From NCBI RefSeq assembly GCF_039614765.1, contig NZ_CP154879.1, positions 682,001-746,000 on the forward strand: a stretch of DNA of 64,000 nt, in the 5' to 3' direction. Under the pieces are notes generated by a model. That model was not told where the DNA came from and searched no databases. It saw nothing but the letters and a program-made list of their open reading frames with translations. Made by a program: the position numbers and the translations under genes. This document shows positions 18,495 through 27,848 of the stretch, piece by piece. Positions within the stretch are counted from its first letter, which is position 1; the number at the start of each line of letters is the position of its first letter. Origin of the DNA: Castellaniella sp. MT123 (GTDB lineage: Bacteria > Pseudomonadota > Gammaproteobacteria > Burkholderiales > Burkholderiaceae_B).

Positions 18495-18640
18495 AGCTAA
18501 TAAACAACTGACGCATGTATTGCATTGATATATGAAAGTTTAGCGAAGCGCTTATGTCGATCTGATGACACCAGCATGACAATGTCGTAATGTAATGGCG
18601 GTGCAGGCTTGGTTAGTAGGTCGTGGTCGTCAACGAGTCC
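18495..18640 (-). promoter_or_regulatory. Metal-responsive promoter module 1 (CusR-like box)
   Basis: The palindrome ATGACAATGTCGTAAT lies at 18576-18591. Read toward the minus-strand gene it is followed by N6, GTCATC (18569-18564), N3, the -35 TCGACA (18560-18555), 17 bases, and the -10 TTTCAT (18537-18532). The ~145-bp module is closely similar to the one at 27632-27780 and shares ~105 bp with 19991-20094. It drives the Met-rich/DUF302/SHOCT operon. Matches the E. coli CusR box ATGACAANNTTGTCAT with two changes. Confidence 0.8.
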
Positions 18641-18744
18641 CGCAGGATCTGCTCTGCCTGCCTGGATGTGTTCAAATGGCATCGTGGCCCTCGGGATCCT
18701 CCTCAAAACTCGCAGTGTGATGTGGAACGCGTGCGAGATATTCG

Positions 18745-18831
18745 TCATTGTCCGGTGTCCCAGCGCCGCTTGAAGAAGTTGTAGATCGGCACGTACACCA
18801 TCCCGGCATACGCCCCGTACAGGAAGCTCTC
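18745..18831 (-). pseudogene. Fragment of a small membrane protein gene
   Basis: Directly after the stop codon of the DUF2933 gene the same frame continues for 28 codons as ESFLYGAYAGMVYVPIYNFF and then KRRWDTGQ, ending in TGA. There is no start codon. It reads like the C-terminal end of a small inner-membrane protein, possibly of the DUF5676 type that often accompanies DUF2933 genes. The 5' part seems to have been lost in a deletion that fused its tail to the DUF2933 gene. Confidence 0.55.
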
Positions 18832-19044
18832 CTAATGAGGATGTGGTTCGCGGCTACCGCCCGTGGCGCTCGGCGGGTTCCCTACGGCCTTTGGGTCGGC
18901 GGTCCTGTTCGCGTCGCGATCTTCGCCAGAACCCGAGCCATGGCCTCCACCATGTCCTCCATGGCACCCGTGTCCGAACAAGTGCATGGCAATGAACGCC
19001 ACTCCAAACAGTACCCAGATCCAGTTCTCTGTTAGCCAAGCCAT
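18832..19044 (-). CDS. DUF2933-type small membrane protein
   Basis: 70 residues: one transmembrane helix (WIWVLFGVAFIAMHLFGHG) followed by a His/Gly stretch (GCHGGHGGGHGSG) and a hydrophilic tail. This WVLFGVAFIAMHLFGHG pattern is typical of DUF2933 proteins found beside copper and mercury genes. The histidines may bind metal. The tail after residue ~45 probably comes from fusion with the fragment at 18745-18831. Lies 87 bp downstream of the methyltransferase gene, in the same unit behind box 2. Confidence 0.75.
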   Translation of the reverse strand: MAWLTENWIWVLFGVAFIAMHLFGHGCHGGHGGGHGSGSGEDRDANRTADPKAVGNPPSATGGSREPHPH

Positions 19045-19131
19045 TTCCAGCTCCTTTCGTTGAGATCGTTCAGACGTCGACCTTTCGTTCTGGACAGCCG
19101 CGCAAGGCGGCGAGCGATTGGTCTTGGCATG

Positions 19132-19806
19132 TCAATGCCGCGGCAGTTCCTGCTCGCTGCCGCCCCTGGAGCGCTCGACCAGTCGCCGCCACTGGCCGAT
19201 TCGCGGAATGAACATCGGAACGCGTCGCCGATAGGCGCGATACTCATCGCCGAATTCCGCCAGCACGCGTTTCTCCTCATTTCGTGCAAGCAGCCAATAG
19301 ATCAGCACAATCACGGGAAATAGCGTCACCGAGAAGATCGTCGGCCAATGCACGACGCCCTCGCCAAAGAGGCCAATGAACAGGCCGGTGTACTGAGGGT
19401 GCCTGACCAGCGCATACAAGCCACCGGTGGCGAGACGCTTCTCCTTTTGCGCACGGTAGAGCTCGCGCCAGCCCTGGGCGAACAAACCAATGCCGACAAA
19501 CAGCAAGAGATAGCCGAGCAGCATCGAGATCATCATGCCCAGCTCACCCACGCCCAGCAGCGTGGACCAGAGACTGGCGCTCAGATTTGCACTGTCTAGC
19601 CCGAAGAACCGGACCATCAGATAGATGGTGAGCGGGAAGCCGTACATCTCGGCGTACAGTGCGATGATGAATGCCTGCACGAGTCCCGCGCTGGCCCATT
19701 CACGCCAGGTCTTCGGAGCCAGGTAGCGGTAGAAGAACCAGGACGCAATCACGATCATGATCGCTGCAATGCCCCAGACGCTTGAATGAGAGATCGATTC
19801 ATCCAT
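19132..19806 (-). CDS. Isoprenylcysteine methyltransferase-like membrane protein
   Basis: 224 residues with about six hydrophobic segments. The C-terminal half has the phospholipid methyltransferase/ICMT signature: GGLYALVRHPQYTGLFIGLFGEGV, then NEEKRVLAEFGDEYRAYRRRVPMFIP. Bacterial members methylate lipids or small molecules with SAM at the inner membrane; the substrate here is unknown. Such genes occur frequently in heavy-metal islands. It is the first gene behind metal box 2 (20072-20087). Confidence 0.82.
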   Translation of the reverse strand: MDESISHSSVWGIAAIMIVIASWFFYRYLAPKTWREWASAGLVQAFIIALYAEMYGFPLTIYLMVRFFGLDSANLSASLWSTLLGVGELGMMISMLLGYLLLFVGIGLFAQGWRELYRAQKEKRLATGGLYALVRHPQYTGLFIGLFGEGVVHWPTIFSVTLFPVIVLIYWLLARNEEKRVLAEFGDEYRAYRRRVPMFIPRIGQWRRLVERSRGGSEQELPRH

Positions 19807-19990
19807 GATGGATGTCCTTTTGAAGCGCTGTGAGGGATCGCCCTGTGTACGGTGCCAGACTCCGTTTGAAGCCGGATGTCCGAGTCTTGAGCGCGTACGA
19901 CGCCGAGGAGGGTAAAGCGATGGAAAGTGGTGGCTGGTGTTTCACGTGTGTGCATCCTGTGATCGGAACGAGCAAGATATCGAGGTCGGC

Positions 19991-20094
19991 CGCTTATACG
20001 CGACCCACGCAACTATTGCATTGATGTATAAGAGTTTAGTGAAGCGCTCATGTCGATCGGATGACGCTGCGATGACAACTTTGCAATGTTCACC
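19991..20094 (-). promoter_or_regulatory. Metal-responsive promoter module 2 (CusR-like box)
   Basis: The palindrome ATGACAACTTTGCAAT is at 20072-20087. Read leftward it is followed by N6, GTCATC (20065-20060), N3, the -35 TCGACA (20056-20051), 17 bases, and the -10 TCTTAT (20033-20028). It drives the methyltransferase-DUF2933 unit. The rest of the 305-bp gap between that gene and lgt holds no gene. Confidence 0.8.
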
Positions 20095-20111
20095 ACCTCA
20101 GACTGAGACAG

Positions 20112-20909
20112 TCACGGCGTCAGTGCCTGGGCCGATCGTCTTGCGGCCCACCAGTAAATAAAAATTCCGAAGAGAATCATGGGTAATGAAAGTAACTGGC
20201 CCATCGACAGGCCACCCGCGAATAAGCCGAGATAGTTATCCGGCTCGCGGGTGAACTCCACCATAAATCTAAAGACCCCGTAGCCCATCAAGAACACCGC
20301 ACTTGTTTGCCCGATCGGACGTGGCTTGCGTGCAAACCACCAGATAAGTGCAAACAGCGCAAAGCCTTCGAGTCCCATTTCATAGAGTTGCGATGGGTGG
20401 CGTGCGATGCCGTCCCCCGTTTGTGGAAACACCATGCCCCAAGGCACTGTGGTGGCGCGGCCCCATAGCTCGCCATTGATAAAGTTGCCCAGGCGCCCAG
20501 CAGCCAGGCCCAAAGGGATGAGTGGCGCGACAAAGTCGCCAATCTCCAGCAGTGTGCGACCGCGCTTGCGGGCAAAGATCAGCATGGCCACGATTACGCC
20601 CAGCAGACCACCGTGAAACGACATGCCGCCTTCCCATAGGTAGAGCGCCGAGAGCGGGTGGCTCAGGTACTCGCCCGGTTTGTAAAACAGTACATACCCC
20701 AGGCGCCCGCCAATCACCACGCCTAGCACGCTGTAAAAGATGATGTCCTCGAGATCGCGTAGGGTCAGGCCGCAGGGGTGATGCCGGATGCGCCAGCGGC
20801 CCAGCAGCCATGCCAGGGCAAAGCCGGTGAGATACATCAGGCCATACCAGTGGATGGCAAGTGGTCCGATTTGCAAGGCGATGGGGTCGATCTGGGGGTA
20901 TTGCAGCAT
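20112..20909 (-). CDS. lgt: Prolipoprotein diacylglyceryl transferase (accessory copy)
   Basis: 265 residues with seven membrane segments. Lgt landmarks are all present: [23 protein letters not shown], the catalytic-region [23 protein letters not shown] (the Lgt signature) and [11 protein letters not shown]. It transfers diacylglycerol from phosphatidylglycerol to the lipobox Cys of prolipoproteins. A core Lgt must exist elsewhere in the chromosome, so this is probably a second copy. It sits 60 bp after pta on the same strand, so it could be the last gene of the copA-DUF3141-ackA-pta unit. Accessory lgt genes are known from copper islands. Confidence 0.93.
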   Translation of the reverse strand: MLQYPQIDPIALQIGPLAIHWYGLMYLTGFALAWLLGRWRIRHHPCGLTLRDLEDIIFYSVLGVVIGGRLGYVLFYKPGEYLSHPLSALYLWEGGMSFHGGLLGVIVAMLIFARKRGRTLLEIGDFVAPLIPLGLAAGRLGNFINGELWGRATTVPWGMVFPQTGDGIARHPSQLYEMGLEGFALFALIWWFARKPRPIGQTSAVFLMGYGVFRFMVEFTREPDNYLGLFAGGLSMGQLLSLPMILFGIFIYWWAARRSAQALTP

Positions 20910-20969
20910 GGATGTGGCCCGATTAAAAGATTACCGTGGATTAGTCATGTTCCAACGTCTGGGCGTCCA

Positions 20970-22004
20970 TCAGCACACCTCCTTGGGGCAACAAGCCGAC
21001 TCGGGTTGCGGGGCACAGGGGAAGGCGGATTCCGTCTCCGGCACGATTGGGATCGGCAGCCGGATTCCCGCCCGGTACATCAGCGCCGCGACGCCCAGTC
21101 CCGCCAGGCGTGCCGCCGGCGGGTCGGCCCGAGAACTCAGCACTACCGGCACCGTCAGTCCCATGACCACCCCCGCTGCGGTGGCGCCACCGTGGTACTC
21201 CAGGTTTTTCGCCAGAATGTTGCCCGAGACCAGGTCCGGCATCAGCAGGATATCCGCTTGGCCTGCCACCGATGACTCGATCCCTTTTTCCCGGGCTGCA
21301 CGTTCGGAGATGGCGTTATCAAAGGCCAGTGGCCCGTCGACCTCGGCGCCAATGATTTGCCCGCGGCGGGCCATCAGCGTCAGGCAGGCCGCGTCCAGAG
21401 TGGAGGGGATGGCCGGGTTGACGGTCTCTACCGCCGAGATTACGGCCGCCCGGGGCACCTCGACGCCGATCATGTGCATCAGTGCGATGGCGTTCTGCAG
21501 AATCTGTGCCTTGGCGTTGAGGTCTGGCGTGATATTCACCGCTGCATCGCTGATGGCGAGCAACCGTGGGTAATTGGGTATATCTACCAGAAAGACGTGG
21601 CTGACGCGGCTGCCGGGCTGGCGCAGGCCGTGCTCGCTGTCGAGCAGGGCGCGCATGAAGGCATCGGTGTGGATGTGTCCCTTCATCAGCGCGTCGGCGC
21701 GACCGGCGCGCACGAGTTCCACCCCGCGGCGGGCGGCATCCGCCTCCGAGTCCGCTTCGATCACGGAGGCCAGGTCGAGCTCCCAGCCGAGCGTGGCTGC
21801 GACCTTGGCGATCTCGACGCAGCGACCGATCAGCACCGGTTCAGCGATTCCGAGTCGTACCGCATCGCGAAGTGTTTCCAGCACTGCAGCCTGTGCCGCG
21901 TTGACCACGGCGACCCGAATCGGGTCCCCGTGCCGTGCCTGCTGCACCAGGTCATCAAGCGTGGCCAATCGTTGGACGGCGTTATTGATCATGTTTCCTT
22001 TCAT
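20970..22004 (-). CDS. Phosphate acetyl/butyryltransferase (Pta/Ptb family)
   Basis: 344 residues: GRADALMKGHIHTDAFMRALLD, SHVFLVDIP, ITPDLNAKAQILQNAI and VSGNILAKNLEYHGGATAAGVVMGL..PVVLSSRAD mark the short, single-domain phosphotransacetylase family. It interconverts acyl-CoA plus phosphate with acyl-phosphate and CoA. Its ATG overlaps the ackA stop (ATGA), so the pair is translationally coupled. Cysteine-rich tail (CAPQPESACCPKEVC) is unusual for the family and could bind metal; a second start at 21992 is possible. Probably makes or consumes acetyl-phosphate together with AckA. Confidence 0.9.
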   Translation of the reverse strand: MKGNMINNAVQRLATLDDLVQQARHGDPIRVAVVNAAQAAVLETLRDAVRLGIAEPVLIGRCVEIAKVAATLGWELDLASVIEADSEADAARRGVELVRAGRADALMKGHIHTDAFMRALLDSEHGLRQPGSRVSHVFLVDIPNYPRLLAISDAAVNITPDLNAKAQILQNAIALMHMIGVEVPRAAVISAVETVNPAIPSTLDAACLTLMARRGQIIGAEVDGPLAFDNAISERAAREKGIESSVAGQADILLMPDLVSGNILAKNLEYHGGATAAGVVMGLTVPVVLSSRADPPAARLAGLGVAALMYRAGIRLPIPIVPETESAFPCAPQPESACCPKEVC

Positions 22005-23191
22005 TGGTTGGCATACAGGCGCTGCACGTGCCGCGCGATCATCCGTTCTTCATCGGTGGTCACGGCTTCCACCTGGACCAGGCCCTCGGCGGCGGAGATC
22101 AGCGGCTCGGGCTTGCGATTGCGCCCTGGGTCCAGTGTCACGCCCAGATACGCCAGGCCATCGCAGATCTGCGCGCGGATGTCCGGCGCGTTCGCGCCGA
22201 TGCCGCCGGTGAAGATCAGCCGGTCCAGCCCGCCGAGGGCGGCGCTCAGGGCGCCGATGAAGTGGCGCGCGCGATGACAAAAGAAGTCGATCGCCTGCGC
22301 GGCCTCTGGGGTGTCCTGACGGCGCGCCAGGAGCTCGCCCATATCGGCGCTCACGCCAGAGAGGCCCAGTAAGCCGCAGCGTTGGTAGAGCAATGACTGG
22401 AGAGCTTTAGGATCGAGTCCTTGCTGCCCGGCCAGATACAGCAGGATGCCGGGATCCAGATCGCCGCTGCGGGTACCCATAGGCATGCCGCCCAGAGCGC
22501 TGAAACCCATCGTCGTCTCGACGCTGCGCCCACCGCGGATCGCCGCCAAGGAGGCGCCGTTGCCCAGGTGCGCGACGATCAGGCGTTCGTCAAGTGCCGC
22601 TGGACCGTGGCGGCGCACCACATCCTCGACGATGAATTCGTAGGAGAGCCCGTGAAAGCCATAGCGACGCACGCCCTGGGCCTCGTACTCCCGAGGCAGT
22701 CCGGTATGCCGGGCGACCTCAGGCAGGCCGTGATGAAACGCCGTGTCGAAGCAGGCGAGCTGGGGTACGTTGGGAAAATGCGCGCGCATGGCGGCGATGC
22801 CGGCCAGGTTGTGCGGCAGATGCAGCGGAGCCAATGGAATCAGCGTGTCCAGACGACGCAGCAGTGTGTCGTCGATACGCTGCGAACAGTCACAGTCCGC
22901 CCCCCCGTGGACCACTCGGTGCCCGATGCCAACCAGATTCAGCCCTTCACCTTGCTGACGCAAGATCTCGTCGAGACGCGCAATGGCTGCCGCATGATCC
23001 GCGAATCGCACGTCGTTGTTCGCGAGGACTTGTTCCCGAGCGTCCACCACGCGGAACCGTCCCTGTTCAGTGCCGATGCCGCTGGCCTCCCCCCACAACT
23101 GACGATTGAGGCCATCGGCCAGGCCGAACACGGCGAATTTCAGGCTGGATGAGCCGCAGTTGACCACCAGGATGGATGGGCGCGTCGACAT
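22001..23191 (-). CDS. ackA: Acetate kinase
   Basis: 396 residues from the ATG at 23191; upstream in-frame codons overlap the DUF3141 gene and have no family similarity. Motifs: VNCGSSSLKFAVF at the N-terminus, HRVVHGG, ACFDTAFHHGLP, GVRRYGFHGLSYEF, AHLGNGASLAA, TMGFSALGGMPMGTRSGDLDPG and FTGGIGANAP. Converts acetyl-phosphate plus ADP to acetate plus ATP. Four bases follow the DUF3141 gene and four overlap pta, giving a tight DUF3141-ackA-pta block. Confidence 0.95.
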   Translation of the reverse strand: MSTRPSILVVNCGSSSLKFAVFGLADGLNRQLWGEASGIGTEQGRFRVVDAREQVLANNDVRFADHAAAIARLDEILRQQGEGLNLVGIGHRVVHGGADCDCSQRIDDTLLRRLDTLIPLAPLHLPHNLAGIAAMRAHFPNVPQLACFDTAFHHGLPEVARHTGLPREYEAQGVRRYGFHGLSYEFIVEDVVRRHGPAALDERLIVAHLGNGASLAAIRGGRSVETTMGFSALGGMPMGTRSGDLDPGILLYLAGQQGLDPKALQSLLYQRCGLLGLSGVSADMGELLARRQDTPEAAQAIDFFCHRARHFIGALSAALGGLDRLIFTGGIGANAPDIRAQICDGLAYLGVTLDPGRNRKPEPLISAAEGLVQVEAVTTDEERMIARHVQRLYANQ

Positions 23192-23195
23192 TTCC

Positions 23196-25022
23196 TTACA
23201 CTTCCTTATTGTGGGAATGGGGTGTCTCTGTCTCGCTCTTGTCGAGCCATGACCCGCCATAGAGCCCCTCGAACACCTTCTCGAAGACGCTGTCGCGAGT
23301 CGTGCCAACCTGCGTCAGTGTCGAGGCGATCGAGTCGCTCACCAATGTCTCCCATTGCCGGTAGGGGCTGCTGCTATCGACCGGCGTTGGTGTGGTCTCC
23401 ACCCTCTCGGCCAGCCACTTCACCCCGCCCATCCAGGGCGCGAAGCGTTCCGAGAACATCAGCCGGCTGGTCCGTGCCGGATGCAGCTGACGCAGCATTT
23501 TGGCCGACCAGGGGGTGGTGGCCAGCCGCACCCAGGGTCCGACGAAGGTCTCGTAGAGGGCCACGTTGTGCGCGGAGAGGGCTTTTACCTGCTTGAACGC
23601 CACCGTCTGGTCAGCGTAATCCAGGTCTTCCACTCGACGCTCCTCGAAACGCACCTGGAACTCGGGCTTGTGGCAGTCCGGGTCGCCAGTGGGATTGTCG
23701 ATCTTCATCTCGTAGAGCCCCGGGGCAAGCTCATTGAGGTCGCCGACACTCTCGAGGATCGCCCGGTGCTCCAATCGTGCGACCTTGGCGGACACGAAGA
23801 TTCCCAGATGGCCCACGTGTGGGTTGAGCAGATAGACGATGCGCTGATCGGCGGCCTTGAGCGCCTCGGTGCTCGGATACACCGCCGGGATCCAGTTGAG
23901 CGCCTGGTGCGGCGGGGTGATGTTGTCGCCGCTGGAGGCGAAGATCACCAGCGGGTTGCGGATGCGCTTGAGGTCGACGGTACAACCGGGGCAGATTTCA
24001 AACTCACCACGCTCGATCTGGTTACCGATGAAGAGATTCTCGACAATGGCAACGATCTCTTCCTTGCTCAGGCTATAGAAGCCGGTCCACCAGCGCTCAA
24101 AATCCAGAAAGCGCTCGCGCTGGCCATCGATGTCGGCAAATAACTGGTAATCCTTCTGCCACAAGGTATTTGCGGGCTTGAGGGATTCGAAGTTGGCCGC
24201 CAGATGGGCGCCGTCAAAACGCCCGTCCCCCAGGTCCGCCAGCAGGTGCGTCATCCAGGCGCCACCCAGCAGTCCGCCGGCCAGGCGCATGGGATTGACC
24301 CCGGATTCGCCAGACCAGTAAGACAGCGGTGAGCCGTTGAGTACCGCCGGTCCGACCAGACCTACGCAATCAGCCGAGAGCAGCGCAATGGCCCAGCCCG
24401 CCTGACAGTTGCCGTAGAGCACCGGTGGCTTGCCTGGATGCCGCTCGGCCAGCGTCTCGACGAAGCGTCGCAGGACATGCAGTACGTCTTCCAGCGTCTG
24501 CCCGGGCATGGGCTCCGGAAAGAAGATCACGAAGTAGACCGGGTGCCCCTCGTGCAGCGCCATGCCCACTTCGGAGTCTTGTTTGAAACCGCCGATGCCC
24601 GGGCCATGACCGGCGCGCGGGTCGACGATCATCACCGGCGGCTTGGTCTCGTCAAGGCAGTCTTCCAGACAGTCTTCGCCGACCCGGGTGATACGCAGCA
24701 AGGCATAGTTGGCGGGGCGCTCCAGTCGGCGGCCGTCCAGGATCATCTCGTAGTCGAAGTCGAGCAGTGGCGGCATGCCGGCCTGCTCATGCTCGAGCAT
24801 GTTGTCGGCACGCTGGCGCAGGGTGTCCATGTAGCGCACGCCGCGCCGCCAGAGGTCGGTCTGGTAGGCGAGTAGTTCCGCTGCGGGATTGCTTGGAATG
24901 GTGGTGTGTTCGAACGCACGGGCAGGCTTCTGGTCGGCCGCCGTCTGGGAGGAAGCGGGTTGACGCTCGCGAGGAGCTTTACGCACCGCAGGGGTTTTGA
25001 CTGTCGATAGTTTGGCATTCAT
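23196..25022 (-). CDS. DUF3141-family alpha/beta-hydrolase-like protein
   Basis: 608 residues, cytosolic. The first ~70 residues are variable and charged. The central part is an alpha/beta-hydrolase fold related to PHA synthases: VMIVDPRAGHGPGIGGF, PVYFVIFFPEPMPGQTLEDV, and the nucleophile-elbow-like GNCQAGWAIALLSAD, where Cys or Gln replaces Ser. Later NPLVIFASSGDNITPPHQALNWI and HVGHLGIFVS supply the Asp and His regions. DUF3141 genes recur beside ackA-pta. Function is unknown; a role in acyl-CoA or hydroxyalkanoate turnover is inferred from fold and neighbours. 50 bp behind copA. Confidence 0.85.
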   Translation of the reverse strand: MNAKLSTVKTPAVRKAPRERQPASSQTAADQKPARAFEHTTIPSNPAAELLAYQTDLWRRGVRYMDTLRQRADNMLEHEQAGMPPLLDFDYEMILDGRRLERPANYALLRITRVGEDCLEDCLDETKPPVMIVDPRAGHGPGIGGFKQDSEVGMALHEGHPVYFVIFFPEPMPGQTLEDVLHVLRRFVETLAERHPGKPPVLYGNCQAGWAIALLSADCVGLVGPAVLNGSPLSYWSGESGVNPMRLAGGLLGGAWMTHLLADLGDGRFDGAHLAANFESLKPANTLWQKDYQLFADIDGQRERFLDFERWWTGFYSLSKEEIVAIVENLFIGNQIERGEFEICPGCTVDLKRIRNPLVIFASSGDNITPPHQALNWIPAVYPSTEALKAADQRIVYLLNPHVGHLGIFVSAKVARLEHRAILESVGDLNELAPGLYEMKIDNPTGDPDCHKPEFQVRFEERRVEDLDYADQTVAFKQVKALSAHNVALYETFVGPWVRLATTPWSAKMLRQLHPARTSRLMFSERFAPWMGGVKWLAERVETTPTPVDSSSPYRQWETLVSDSIASTLTQVGTTRDSVFEKVFEGLYGGSWLDKSETETPHSHNKEV

Positions 25023-25072
25023 TGTGGCTTACCTCGCGGTGTGCAAATCTGATTTAATTAAGGTGGCCTGGA

Positions 25073-27505
25073 TCAAATCTTCTCGCGGCGCAGGCGCAGC
25101 GCATTCAAGACCACCGACAGCGAGGAGGCGGTCATCGCAAAGGCGGCAAACATGGGTCCGATCAGGATGCCGAAGAACGGGTAGAGGATCCCGGCGGCGA
25201 TCGGCACACCCGCGCCGTTATAGATCAGTGCAAAGAACAGGTTCTGCCTGATGTTGCGCATGGTGGCCAGCGCCAGCTTGCGGGCGCGCACGATGCCATC
25301 GAGATTGCCCTTGACCAGGGTGAAACCCGCGCTTTCGATCGCCACATCGGCGCCGGTGCCCATGGCGATGCCGACATCGGCCTGCGCCAGCGCGGGGGCA
25401 TCGTTGACCCCGTCGCCCGCCATCGCCACCCTGCGGCCTTTGGCCTGCAGCTCGCGGATGATGCGCGCCTTGTCCTCGGGCAGCACGTCGGCGCGGATTT
25501 CATCGATCCCCAGGCGCGCGGCTACCGCCTTCGCGGTGCGCTCGTTGTCGCCCGTGGCCATGATGATGTGAAAGCCCAGTTTGTGCAGTGCCTTGAGGGC
25601 ATCGGGCGTGGTGGCTTTCACCGGGTCGGCGACGCTGACCAGCCCTGCGATGGCGCCGTCGAGCACCACGAACATGACCGTCTCGCCCTCGTCGCGGCGA
25701 GCGTTGGCGACGGCGGCCAGTGGGCCGCCATCGAGGCCCAGCTCGGCCATCAGCCTGGCATTGCCGAGCGCCACCTGGTGGCCATCGACCACACCTTTGA
25801 CGCCCATGCCGGTCACCGCCTCGAAATCATCGGCCTTGCCCAATTCGACTCCGCGCTCCTCGGCGCCGGCGACGATGGCGTCGGCCAGCGGGTGCTCGGA
25901 TCCTATTTCCAGCGTCGCCGCCAGCCGCAGCACCTCGGTCTCGTCGTGCCCGGCTTCGGGCAGCACGGCGACGAGCTTGGGCTTGCCTTCGGTCAGGGTG
26001 CCGGTCTTGTCGACGATCAGCGTGTCGACCTTGGCGAAGCGCTCCAGCGCCTCGGCGTTCTTGATCAGCACCCCCAACTGCGCACCGCGCCCGGTGGCCG
26101 TCATGATCGACATCGGCGTGGCGAGCCCCAGCGCGCAGGGGCAGGCGATGATCAGCACCGCCACCGCCGAGACCAGCGCGTAGGCCAAGGCCGGCACCGG
26201 CCCCCAGATCGCCCAGGCGATGAAGGACAAGACCGCAACGCCAATGACCGCGGGGACGAACCAGCCCGCCACCTGGTCGGCGAATTTCTGGATGGGCGCG
26301 CGCGAGCGCTGGGCATTGGCCACCATCTCGACGATCTGGCTGAGCGTGGTATCGGCACCGACCCGGGTGGCTTCCATGATGAGGCTGCCGGTACCGTTGA
26401 TCGTGGCACCGGTGACCTTGTCGTCCTTGGTTTTTTCCACCGGAATTGGCTCACCGGAGATCATTGACTCGTCGATGGCAGAGCGGCCCTCGAGCACCAT
26501 GCCGTCCACCGGCACCTTGTCGCCGGGGCGCACCCGCAGGTGATCGCCCACCCGCACGGCTTCCAGGGGGATTTCTTCCTCGGTGCCGTCAGCGCGGATT
26601 ACCCGGGCGGTCTTGGCGGCCATGTCCAGCAGCGCGCGGATCGCCTTGCCGGTGCCTTCACGGGCACGCAGCTCCATGACTTGGCCAAGCAGCACCAGGG
26701 CAACGATGACTGCCGCGGCCTCGAAATAGATTCCGACCTGGCCGCTTACGGGGTCGCGAAAGCCTTCCGGGAAGATGCCCGGCACCAGCACCGCGACGAT
26801 CGAGAAGAGATAGGCCGCGGCGACCCCCATGCCGATCAGGCTGAACATGTTGAGGTTCATGGTGCGAAACGAATTCCAGCCGCGCACGAAAAATGGCCAG
26901 CCCGACCACAGGATCACCGGGGTGCTGAACACGAGCTCGATCCACATCGAGGTTCGTTCACCGAAGAAGTCGCGAATCGCCGTGAGGCCCAGATAAGGAG
27001 CCATCGCCAGCACTAGCACCGGGATCGTGAGGACGGCCGCGACCCAGAAGCGGCGGGTGAAATCCACCAGTTCGGGATTGGGCCCCTCGTCGCCGGCCGC
27101 GGCGGATTCCAGCTCCAGGCCCATGCCACACAGGGGACAGGCGCCGTGCGTGGTCTGCCGCACCTCGGGGTGCATCGGGCAGGTGTAGACCGCACCGACA
27201 TAGCCGGCGGGCACCTGGTCGTACTGGCCGCCGCGAACCGGCGCAGCGGTTTCATGGCCGGCTTGATGGGCGTGCCCGTGCCCGTGACCATGGCCATGAC
27301 CCTTGTCATGGCGGGACTGCGCCTGTGGCTCGCCGCTTTGCACGGGCACCAGGTGCATGCCGCACTTCGGACAGTCACCGGGCTGATCGGAGATCACCTC
27401 GGGGTGCATCGGGCAGGTGTATTGGGTAGAGGTGGTGTATTGGGCAGCCCCTTGTTTACCGTGCTGCGCGTGTTCGGGTCGTTTTATGGGCTGCTGCTGA
27501 GTCAT
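25073..27505 (-). CDS. copA: Copper/silver-translocating P1B-type ATPase
   Basis: 810 residues from the ATG at 27505 (GGAG seven bases upstream); the longer frame adds only non-coding leader. Instead of CxxC domains the N-terminus has two YTCPMHPEV heavy-metal-binding domains (Cys31 and Cys109) separated by a His-rich linker ([14 protein letters not shown]). The pump core is complete: TGE loop region ([10 protein letters not shown]), CPC in [25 protein letters not shown] and [19 protein letters not shown] marks a Cu+/Ag+ exporter. First gene behind metal box 3. Confidence 0.95.
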   Translation of the reverse strand: MTQQQPIKRPEHAQHGKQGAAQYTTSTQYTCPMHPEVISDQPGDCPKCGMHLVPVQSGEPQAQSRHDKGHGHGHGHGHAHQAGHETAAPVRGGQYDQVPAGYVGAVYTCPMHPEVRQTTHGACPLCGMGLELESAAAGDEGPNPELVDFTRRFWVAAVLTIPVLVLAMAPYLGLTAIRDFFGERTSMWIELVFSTPVILWSGWPFFVRGWNSFRTMNLNMFSLIGMGVAAAYLFSIVAVLVPGIFPEGFRDPVSGQVGIYFEAAAVIVALVLLGQVMELRAREGTGKAIRALLDMAAKTARVIRADGTEEEIPLEAVRVGDHLRVRPGDKVPVDGMVLEGRSAIDESMISGEPIPVEKTKDDKVTGATINGTGSLIMEATRVGADTTLSQIVEMVANAQRSRAPIQKFADQVAGWFVPAVIGVAVLSFIAWAIWGPVPALAYALVSAVAVLIIACPCALGLATPMSIMTATGRGAQLGVLIKNAEALERFAKVDTLIVDKTGTLTEGKPKLVAVLPEAGHDETEVLRLAATLEIGSEHPLADAIVAGAEERGVELGKADDFEAVTGMGVKGVVDGHQVALGNARLMAELGLDGGPLAAVANARRDEGETVMFVVLDGAIAGLVSVADPVKATTPDALKALHKLGFHIIMATGDNERTAKAVAARLGIDEIRADVLPEDKARIIRELQAKGRRVAMAGDGVNDAPALAQADVGIAMGTGADVAIESAGFTLVKGNLDGIVRARKLALATMRNIRQNLFFALIYNGAGVPIAAGILYPFFGILIGPMFAAFAMTASSLSVVLNALRLRREKI

Positions 27506-27631
27506 GGAGTCGTCTCCGTTACTGTGGGTAAGGCGGTGGCACGTACGGTCCTGTTTCGCGTAACCAATATTGCGTTGCCGTCTACACAAAAATCGTTGAT
27601 GCATAAGATCACGCTGGCGCCTGGCATTGGG

Positions 27632-27780
27632 CGCTAATAAGCAACCCACGCAGCTATTGCATTGATATATAAGAGTCTAGCGAGGTGTTCATGTCAATCA
27701 GATGACACCATCATGACAATTCTGTAATGTCATGGTGGCGCAAGCTTGGTTGGTGCATCGTGACCGGTGACCGTCAGTGA
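27632..27780 (-). promoter_or_regulatory. Metal-responsive promoter module 3 (CusR-like box)
   Basis: The palindrome ATGACAATTCTGTAAT is at 27713-27728. Read leftward come N6, GTCATC (27706-27701), N3, the -35 TTGACA (27697-27692), 17 bases and the -10 TCTTAT (27674-27669). The promoter lies ~165 bp before copA and should drive copA-DUF3141-ackA-pta and perhaps lgt. It fills most of the 343-bp gap between copA and the TPM gene; the rest shows nothing. Confidence 0.82.
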
Positions 27781-27848
27781 GCCGAGACCCCATGATTTGA
27801 TGACTCGTCTGGGCTGCCTTTGCGATTGATGCTCTTGCCCTGGCCGTG

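Noticed and set aside
18497-18748. 83-codon minus-strand frame between the Met-rich and DUF2933 genes
   Set aside because: It covers metal promoter module 1, including the box and -10/-35; no ribosome-binding site or domain.
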